A DNA stretch of 5,981 nt from an uncultured Bacteroidales bacterium (GTDB lineage Bacteria > Bacteroidota > Bacteroidia > Bacteroidales > F082): positions 1 through 5,981 of the forward strand of contig CALBNP010000158.1 of the NCBI GenBank assembly GCA_937896505.1, in the 5' to 3' direction. The notes beneath the pieces were generated by a model. The model had not been told where the DNA came from, searched no databases, and worked only from the letters and a program-made list of their open reading frames with translations. This document shows, one piece after another, positions 1-4,722 of the stretch (position 1 is its first letter; each line of letters opens with the position of its first letter). Made by a program: the position numbers and the translations under genes.

Positions 1-1089
1 AGGTAAGCCTTCAGGAATTCATCAATCTGGCCATCCATCACGGCCTGCACGTTTGAGGTCTGATAGTTGGTACGGTGGTCTTTCACGCGACGGTCGTCGA
101 AAACGTAGCTGCGTATCTGTGAGCCCCATTCTATCTTCATCTTTCCGGCTTCAATCTTGTTCTGCTCTTCCATGCGGTGACGCATTTCGCGGTCGTAGAG
201 TTGTGATTTCAAGAGACGCAGGGCGTTTTCCTTGTTCTTCGGCTGGTCGCGGGTTTCGGTGTTTTCGATGAGGATTTCCTCTTCTTCGCCCGTGTAAGGG
301 TCTTTGTATTGGTAGCGCAGACGCACGCCCGATTCCACCTTGTTCACATTCTGGCCACCAGCACCGCCGCTGCGGAAGGTATCCCACGAGAGGCGCGACT
401 GCTCGACAACGATTTCGATGGTGTCGTCAATCAGCGGGGTGACGAAAACCGAAGCGAAGGATGTCATGCGCTTGCCTTGGGCGTTGTAAGGGGAGACGCG
501 CACCAAACGGTGAACGCCATTTTCGCCTTTCAGATAACCATAGGCATAATCGCCTTCCAGTTCCATCGTCACCTGCTTGATGCCGGCATCATCGGCTTCC
601 AGAAGGTTTGCGATGGTGAGTTTGTATTTGTGGTCTTCGGCATAACGCATATACATACGCATCAGCATCTGTGCCCAGTCTTGGGCTTCGGTGCCGCCGG
701 CTCCGGCGTTGATTTTCAGCACGCAGCTCATCGGGTCGGCTTCTTCGCGAAGCATGTTCTTGAATTCCAAGGCTTCCACGATTTGCAATGCTTTGTCATA
801 CTGCTCATCGACTTCCTCCTCGGTGGCTTCGCCTTCCTTGGCGAAATCAACCAAGACGGCGAGGTCGTCGTAAGCTTGCTGGGCTTCGTTGTAGCCGTTA
901 ATCCACGACTTCACTTCGCGCATTTTCTTCATCACCGCTTCGGCTGCCTTAGCGTCGTTCCAAAATTGCGGGTCTTGTGTCTTTTCTTCTAGTTCCTGGG
1001 CTTCGATGGTACGTCTTTCGACGTCAAAGATACCTCCTCAAGGACTCAGTCCTCTTACATAAGTCTTTCTGTTGGTCTAAAGTGATCAT
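1..1089 (-). CDS. prfB: Peptide chain release factor 2 (RF2), made by +1 programmed frameshift; 3' end cut by the window edge
   Basis: RF2 recognises UGA and UAA in the ribosomal A site and triggers hydrolysis of peptidyl-tRNA. Translation starts at ATG 1089-1087 and reads 21 codons (ending L-R-R-Y-L) to TGA at 1026-1024. Skipping one base continues D-V-E-R-R to position 1, giving 362 residues against 365 in E. coli RF2, so only a few C-terminal residues are missing. Visible motifs: G-A-G-G-T-E-A at 129-135, the codon-recognition tripeptide as S199-P200-Y201 (SPF in E. coli), the catalytic G244-G245-Q246 inside SGGAGGQNVNKVESGVR, and the C-terminal GWGSQIRSYVFDDRRVKDHRT block. RF1 is excluded by the frameshift site and by the lack of its PxT motif. 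A caller that ignores the frameshift would start near Met53 (932-930) and lose the first 52 residues. The gene is transcribed in the same direction as the ATPase upstream of it but has its own leader. Confidence 0.97.
1023..1039 (-). promoter_or_regulatory. prfB +1 programmed ribosomal frameshift site (autoregulatory)
   Basis: On the minus strand the order is GAGGAGG (1039-1033), TAT, CTT (1029-1027), then the in-frame stop TGA followed by C (1026-1023). This is the arrangement of the classical RF2 site: an internal Shine-Dalgarno-like hexamer, a three-base spacer, a slippery CUU and a poorly terminating UGA-C. When RF2 is scarce the ribosome pauses at UGA, peptidyl-tRNA slips from CUU to UUU, and reading resumes at GAC. 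When RF2 is plentiful the 21-residue product is released. The E. coli site has AGGGGG where this one has AGGAGG. Confidence 0.95.
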
Positions 1090-1103
1090 TGGTGTTATGT
1101 TTG

Positions 1104-1137
1104 ATTTAAAGATTTAAAATTCAAATATTTAAAGATT
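1104..1137. repeat. Short A/T-rich direct repeat in the prfB leader
   Basis: The 11-mer ATTTAAAGATT occurs exactly at 1104-1114 and again at 1127-1137, a period of 23 bp, just upstream of the prfB start codon. Further TTTAAA/AAATTT-like sequence lies between the copies. It could affect leader structure or be a protein-binding site, but A/T-rich leaders generate such repeats easily, so no function is assigned. Confidence 0.5.
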
Positions 1138-1227
1138 CGTTTTGGTTTGTCACAATCTGCTGGAATGTTGAGATGCACGGTGTGAGTCGCTCGTTCCGAC
1201 AATCAAAACCATTTCTGAAAAAACGTG

Positions 1228-1235
1228 CAAAAATA
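1228..1235 (-). promoter_or_regulatory. Likely prfB promoter, Bacteroidota-type -7 box
   Basis: The minus strand reads TATTTTTG here, an exact TAnnTTTG match to the -7 element used by the Bacteroidota housekeeping sigma factor. The -33 box is weak: the nearest TTG (1250-1252) is only 14 bases upstream, shorter than the usual 17-23. Transcription would start near 1221 and give a leader of about 130 nt before the prfB ATG. Read-through from the ATPase gene is an alternative, as I see no strong terminator between the two. Confidence 0.4.
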
Positions 1236-1261
1236 GGAAAAAAACGGGACAAGGCAGTAAC

Positions 1262-2554
1262 TTAATGAATGGCTGAGGCTATGGCAAACAAAGGATAGTT
1301 GGTCATCCAGTTCTGTTCGCGGTAATCCGACATGGAAAATCTTACGCCTTTCAACCCCTCGTTTTTATCCACAAAAGCATGAAGGCTTTTGGCTTGCAGG
1401 TTTTCTTCCGCTTTCACTTCGATGGGTGTGATTTTGTCGTTTTTCTGTACGAGAAAATCGATTTCGCCTTGCGAATTGTCTGCCGACCAATAGTAAATAT
1501 CCAAATTCTTGACGTATTTAAGTTGCTGAAGGACATATTGTTCCGTAAGCGCACCTTTGTAGTCGGTATAAAGCGAGTTGCCATCTAGCAGGGTCTTGGC
1601 AGAAAGCCGGTTCATGGCACCCAAAAGACCGATGTCGAGTGTGAAAAGCTTGAAAGCTGCAAAATCTTCGTAGGCCGACAAAGGCAACTGCCCTTTTTTC
1701 GTCCGGTTGACTTTATAGACAAGGCCTGCATCTTGCAGCCATTCAATGGAAAGTTCAAAGTCCTTTGCCCGCGCACCTTCCTTTATGGAACCGTAGATGA
1801 ATTTTCGGTTTTCTTTCGCCAATTGCCCCGGAATGGACCGCCATACCATACGCAGTCGTGGCACTTCATTAAGCGGTGCGTGCTTCGAGAAATCGCTCTC
1901 ATAAGTTTCGATGATGTTTTGCTGAAGTGCCCTTGCCGTTTCAAAGTTTTGGTTTTCGACAAACGACATGACCACTTCGGGCATTCCGCCAATGAAAAAG
2001 TATTGCCGCAGATAGTTTTCGATTTTCGAATGGAAGGCTTTCATCATTTCCCAATCGGAACTGGCGACAAGTTCGGCCAATTGCTGTTGACCAAGAGCTG
2101 ACAGAAATTCCTGAAACGACAAAGGGTATAATTGCAGGAAATCCACTTTGCCGACAGGGAAGGAATCGTTGTGATGCATGGCGATGCCAAGCAGTGAACC
2201 AGCCGCAATGATTGGATATTGCGGAGCCTTTTCGTAGAAATATTTCAGTGCGGTGATGCCGCGTGGCGATTCTTGCAATTCGTCAAAAAGAATCAAAGTG
2301 TTTTCGTCAATGACGACACCCGTCTCCAATTGCAAAGCCAGGACGATGCGGTTGATGTCGAAGTCTTTCTCGAAGATGTTTTTGAGCAGTTCGTTGTCCT
2401 CAAAGTTAATATAGACGTGTTTCGGAAAGGCTTCTTTGGCAAATTGCTTCATCAACCAAGTCTTTCCGACTTGCCTTGCACCTTTGATAATCAGTGGCTT
2501 GCGGTTTTTCTTGTCTTTCCATCCGTAAAGTTGTCTGATGGCTTCCCTATACAT
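1262..2554 (-). CDS. AAA_14/DUF4143-type P-loop ATPase with a C-terminal PD-(D/E)XK-like motif
   Basis: Predicted cytoplasmic ATPase of 430 residues; the family's cellular role is not established. Numbered from the ATG at 2554-2552: Walker A GARQVGKT at 25-32, Walker B LILFDE with D91-E92, and a sensor-1-like AAGSLLG at 117-123, which together form the AAA_14 part. The middle (FFIGGMPEVV at 186-195, then a winged-helix-like stretch to about 315) fits DUF4143. The C-terminal part shows E338-Q339, G-E-I-D with D366, and I-E-V-K with E379 and K381, the spacing of a PD-(D/E)XK nuclease core, so DNA binding or cleavage is possible but unproven. A TTG two codons upstream (2560) is in frame; ATG is preferred because it is a standard start, lies about 15 nt after the predicted transcription start, and yields the usual MYREAIRQLYGWK-like N-terminus. 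No membrane segments are visible. The gene faces away from the sigma operon and has its own promoter. Length is normal and the frame intact. Confidence 0.9.
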   Translation of the reverse strand: MYREAIRQLYGWKDKKNRKPLIIKGARQVGKTWLMKQFAKEAFPKHVYINFEDNELLKNIFEKDFDINRIVLALQLETGVVIDENTLILFDELQESPRGITALKYFYEKAPQYPIIAAGSLLGIAMHHNDSFPVGKVDFLQLYPLSFQEFLSALGQQQLAELVASSDWEMMKAFHSKIENYLRQYFFIGGMPEVVMSFVENQNFETARALQQNIIETYESDFSKHAPLNEVPRLRMVWRSIPGQLAKENRKFIYGSIKEGARAKDFELSIEWLQDAGLVYKVNRTKKGQLPLSAYEDFAAFKLFTLDIGLLGAMNRLSAKTLLDGNSLYTDYKGALTEQYVLQQLKYVKNLDIYYWSADNSQGEIDFLVQKNDKITPIEVKAEENLQAKSLHAFVDKNEGLKGVRFSMSDYREQNWMTNYPLFAIASAIH

Positions 2555-2574
2555 TTTCAATCGTTTTTACGCTG

Positions 2575-2608
2575 CAAAAGTAACACTATTTTTTGAATAA
2601 AAAACAAA
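2575..2608 (-). promoter_or_regulatory. Promoter of the AAA_14/DUF4143 ATPase gene
   Basis: Minus strand: TTTG at 2608-2605, a 22-base spacer, then TACTTTTG at 2582-2575. This fits the Bacteroidota consensus (TTG or TTTG, 17-23 bases, TAnnTTTG). Transcription would begin near 2569, leaving a leader of about 15 nt to ATG 2554. The -33 box lies inside the most degenerate copy of the neighbouring 33-bp repeat. Confidence 0.6.
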
Positions 2609-2692
2609 AGTGCGCCTGAAAAGTGTAGTGAAACAACAAAAAGTCCAACTAAAAAGTGTAGTATAACAACAAAAAGTCCAACTAAAAAGTGT
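2594..2692. repeat. Three tandem 33-bp repeats upstream of the ATPase gene
   Basis: Units lie at 2660-2692, 2627-2659 and 2594-2626 with an exact 33-bp period. The first two are nearly identical; on the plus strand both contain ACAACAAAAAGTCCAACT and AAAAGTGTA and differ only in the short GTAT/GTGA stretch. The third, next to the gene, has diverged. On the minus strand one frame is open across all three and would read TLFSWTFCCYT, TLFSWTFCCFT, TLFRRTFVFYS, but a TAA lies two codons before the array and there is no start codon, so I do not call a gene. Plausible roles are binding sites controlling the divergent promoters or leftover mobile or duplicated sequence. Confidence 0.85.
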
Positions 2693-2716
2693 AAATCGAT
2701 GTTATTGGATGCGTTT

Positions 2717-2744
2717 GTAGAGACGTAGCGGCTACGTCTCTGTA
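2717..2744. repeat. Palindromic repeat, copy 1 (AGAGACGTAG arms)
   Basis: AGAGACGTAG (2719-2728), CGG, then CTACGTCTCT (2732-2741) form a perfect 10-bp inverted repeat with a 3-nt centre. The same arms recur at 4634-4661, on the other side of the sigma operon, so this looks like a dispersed REP-like palindrome rather than a one-off hairpin. It has no adjacent long T run, so it is a weak terminator candidate at best. It lies between the divergent ATPase and sigma promoters. Confidence 0.85.
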
Positions 2745-2771
2745 TTTAATTTAAGGTGCAAAGTAAGAAAA

Positions 2772-2803
2772 TTTCCTGAGTCTGTAATAAAAGCCTACCT
2801 TTG
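2772..2803 (+). promoter_or_regulatory. Promoter of the sigma factor operon
   Basis: TACCTTTG at 2796-2803 matches the Bacteroidota -7 box TAnnTTTG exactly. TTTC at 2772-2775, 20 bases upstream, is a 3-of-4 match to the -33 TTTG. Transcription would start near 2810, about 23 nt before ATG 2833. The box looks like a housekeeping promoter; a separate autoregulated ECF promoter is not recognisable. Confidence 0.5.
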
Positions 2804-2832
2804 TTGTCTAACATGGCAAACGTTGCAACGGA

Positions 2833-3345
2833 ATGAAGAAATTATTAACGGCAATTATGAACAACGACAAAGAACATCAGTTTGAAATCTTGGTGCAACA
2901 GCACAAACGGACTATCTACACGGTCTGTTACATGTTTTCGAGCGATAAGGCTGAAGTTGACGACCTCTTTCAGGAAATCCTCATCCGGCTTTGGAATGGT
3001 TTCGACCATTACGAAGGGCGCAGTTCTGAACGGACTTGGGTCTATCGGGTTTCATTGAATGCGGCCATCAATCACGACAAAAAGGAACGCCGGCGAATCA
3101 AGACGGTCCCGCTGACGGTTGACATCGACCCATACGAGGCCGACGACCCTTCGACACAGCAAACCCGTGAACTGTACGACCGCATCTCGCGCCTCGACCT
3201 TATCGACAGAAGTCTTGTCCTTTTGTGGCTTGAGGGTGTGAGCTATGACGAAATCGGTGCCATCATTGGCATCACGCCCAACAATGTAGGCGTCAGGCTG
3301 ACGCGCATAAAGGAAAAACTGGTGAAAATGTCAAAAAATCAATGA
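2833..3345 (+). CDS. ECF-type RNA polymerase sigma factor, sigma-70 family
   Basis: A 170-residue cytoplasmic protein, normal length for an ECF sigma factor; it should redirect RNA polymerase to a dedicated promoter set. Region sigma2 covers about 17-88 and contains DLFQEILIRLW at 44-54 (core-polymerase binding) and RTWVYRVSLNAAI at 67-79 (-10 recognition/melting), followed by the basic KKERRRIK. A short acidic linker (DIDPYEADDP) leads to sigma4 at about 113-165 with the helix-turn-helix SYDEIGAIIGITPNNVGVRLTRIKEKL. There are no sigma1.1, sigma3 or extra C-terminal domains. The start at 2833 fits the promoter; an in-frame ATG at 2857 (MNNDKEHQF) is a credible alternative giving 162 residues. 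The next gene follows after 12 bp and encodes a membrane protein, the usual arrangement for a sigma factor held by a membrane anti-sigma factor. No SusC/SusD or FecR genes are adjacent, so it is not an obvious polysaccharide-utilisation regulator. Its target genes cannot be read from this window. Confidence 0.93.
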   Translation: MKKLLTAIMNNDKEHQFEILVQQHKRTIYTVCYMFSSDKAEVDDLFQEILIRLWNGFDHYEGRSSERTWVYRVSLNAAINHDKKERRRIKTVPLTVDIDPYEADDPSTQQTRELYDRISRLDLIDRSLVLLWLEGVSYDEIGAIIGITPNNVGVRLTRIKEKLVKMSKNQ

Positions 3346-3357
3346 AAGGGAAACAAC

Positions 3358-4599
3358 ATGGAAAATCAGGAAAACAACCAGCAATTTGAGCTTGAACAGC
3401 TTAAAACCCAATTCGCTACTTTGCAACAGCAATTCGACCGTCAGCAAATCGTCAATGACAAGCTGATGAAGTCGTCTATCAAACAGAATCTGAGTTTTTA
3501 TAAACGATACCAATGGGTCGAAATCATTGGCTATCTTGTTGTGGCGGTTCTTGGCCTGTTATGCATTCGGTGGACATTAAATGATCTGGGAATGAAGCTG
3601 TTTTGGGTTTCGTTTTGCACAGTCTGTTTAGCCATCGAACGATTACTATATCGTAAAATTAAAGTTAAATCGTTTGAAAACAATGATTTACTTACATTTT
3701 TAGAATGCGCAAGAAATACAAAAAAACTATTTTCGTCCTACATTGCGATGAGTTCTTCTGTCGGTATTATTATCATCTTCGGATTCTTCTTATCTTCGTT
3801 GGGTAAGGAACATGGCTTGCCTGATTTATGGACAGTTCTCGCCGCTTCTGCTCTGATAATAGCATTCTTTGTTTGCGTGGGAATCATTATTGTTCGCTAT
3901 GTCACAAAGCCTTGTGATGAGATTATCCGTCAAATTGAAAACTATGAACCTGCCAACGAAAAGGAAGTCCGTACCGATAAAAGCCAGAGACGTTTTTTTG
4001 CAGTTATGATGGTCGTGTTTCTGGGACTTGACATTTGGGGTTGCTGCATTATAGCCTCAAAACTGAAATTTGCACCATGGAATCGTAGCACCACCTATGA
4101 GAGGAGTGCGGATGACTTGGCAGTAGGAGGAAGCCTTGAAATCTGGGAAGTACGTTCTGAAACGACTGTAAACGACAGAACTTCCTATCGCGATGACTTG
4201 CCATTTCAGGAAAACGACTCCGTCGTGTTGAGGCTTGATTCCGACACCACTAAGCAGGCTGTGTTGTACGCCTTGGGAAAAACAACATCGGAAGGACCTG
4301 CCATCAGTTCGGCGGTGCTTGGAGGAAAGCCCATGGTGAAGAAAGTTGTGCGTGGACCATATTTGGAAGGTACAACGAACCAAATCATTACTTTCTTGAC
4401 CCCTGAAGCTTCTGTGCTTTTCCGCAGATTTACAGAGAATTGCTTGCTCAATGGGAGAAGCGGAGCAGTGGTTTTGGATGGAAAGGTCTATCAAACCTGG
4501 AAAGTGACCGGAGTCATCGAAAACGGAGCGTTCTTTGTCAAATTGGATGCCTCGGAAGCTGAAACGGATGCGTTCTGCAAAACCTTATTAAGGCAGTGA
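3358..4599 (+). CDS. Five-helix inner-membrane protein, putative anti-sigma/signal receptor with a SecD P1-head-like periplasmic domain
   Basis: A 413-residue protein cotranscribed with the sigma factor. Residues 1-45 are a soluble Q/E-rich coiled coil (FELEQLKTQFATLQQQFDRQ), followed by the INDKLMKSS-like segment typical of proteins downstream of Bacteroides ECF sigma genes. Hydrophobic helices lie at about 54-74, 79-97, 126-148, 157-181 and 213-235. Basic residues at 98-104 and 207-212 put these loops and the N-terminus in the cytoplasm and the tail from about 236 in the periplasm. In the tail, TFLTPEASVLFRRFTE (345-360), VVLDGKV (371-377), then VIENG (386-390) and a final SEAETDAFCKTLL helix follow the motif order of the SecD P1 head (TPEGAKKF, AIVLDGKV, I-GG-, EEA--LA--L). 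I infer that the N-terminus binds the sigma factor and the tail senses something outside. There is no zinc-binding ZAS motif (HxxxCxxC), so it is not a classical anti-sigma domain. The stretch 3620-3960 is more A/T-rich than its flanks, partly because of the hydrophobic codons. Confidence 0.85.
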   Translation: MENQENNQQFELEQLKTQFATLQQQFDRQQIVNDKLMKSSIKQNLSFYKRYQWVEIIGYLVVAVLGLLCIRWTLNDLGMKLFWVSFCTVCLAIERLLYRKIKVKSFENNDLLTFLECARNTKKLFSSYIAMSSSVGIIIIFGFFLSSLGKEHGLPDLWTVLAASALIIAFFVCVGIIIVRYVTKPCDEIIRQIENYEPANEKEVRTDKSQRRFFAVMMVVFLGLDIWGCCIIASKLKFAPWNRSTTYERSADDLAVGGSLEIWEVRSETTVNDRTSYRDDLPFQENDSVVLRLDSDTTKQAVLYALGKTTSEGPAISSAVLGGKPMVKKVVRGPYLEGTTNQIITFLTPEASVLFRRFTENCLLNGRSGAVVLDGKVYQTWKVTGVIENGAFFVKLDASEAETDAFCKTLLRQ

Positions 4600-4633
4600 T
4601 AGTTGTACCATTAGGTGCTATTTGTGTTACACA

Positions 4634-4670
4634 GTAGAGACGTAGCACGCTACGTCTCTACCGTTTTTTT
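4634..4670 (+). terminator. Intrinsic terminator of the sigma operon, built on palindrome copy 2
   Basis: Arms GTAGAGACGTAGC (4634-4646) and GCTACGTCTCTAC (4649-4661) pair perfectly over 13 bp around a 2-base centre (in RNA the innermost pairs would open to make a loop). CG and seven T (4664-4670) follow. It starts 35 bp after the stop codon of the membrane-protein gene. The arms share AGAGACGTAG/CTACGTCTCT with the palindrome at 2717-2744, so a dispersed repeat seems to serve as the terminator here. Confidence 0.8.
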
Positions 4671-4702
4671 CTGTTAAGCAAATAACAAAATCCATATTTT
4701 TG
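4670..4702 (+). promoter_or_regulatory. Promoter of the S37-type peptidase gene
   Basis: TATTTTTG at 4695-4702 is an exact TAnnTTTG -7 box. The -33 position holds only TCTG (4670-4673), 21 bases upstream, a 3-of-4 match. Transcription would start near 4709, about 14 nt before ATG 4723. The promoter begins right where the preceding T tract ends, which supports separate transcription of the peptidase gene. Confidence 0.5.
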
Positions 4703-4722
4703 CATTCCTAATTTATCACATT

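Noticed and set aside
309..992. Long plus-strand open frame (227 codons) opposite prfB
   Set aside because: It is antisense to a clear RF2 coding sequence whose codon bias keeps the opposite strand open; its translation resembles no known protein and it has no promoter.
1024..1026. In-frame TGA in prfB read as a disabling mutation (pseudogene)
   Set aside because: The surrounding AGGAGG-TAT-CTT-TGA-C is the conserved programmed frameshift signal, and the +1 frame stays open to the window edge.
1184..1200. Possible hairpin GTCG...CGAC between the ATPase and prfB as a terminator
   Set aside because: The stem is only 4 bp with a 7-nt loop and no T run follows.
2594..2692. CRISPR array
   Set aside because: The units are contiguous 33-bp tandem repeats with no unique spacers and no cas genes nearby.
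2570..2701. Open minus-strand frame across the 33-bp repeats encoding TLFSWTFCC-type repeats
   Set aside because: An in-frame TAA lies directly before it and no ATG, GTG or TTG is present, so it cannot start; the frame ends at a TAA inside the ATPase leader.
4057..4494. Minus-strand open frame opposite the membrane-protein gene
   Set aside because: It is a shadow of the sense gene, without a recognisable start region or domain, and overlaps a well-supported coding sequence.
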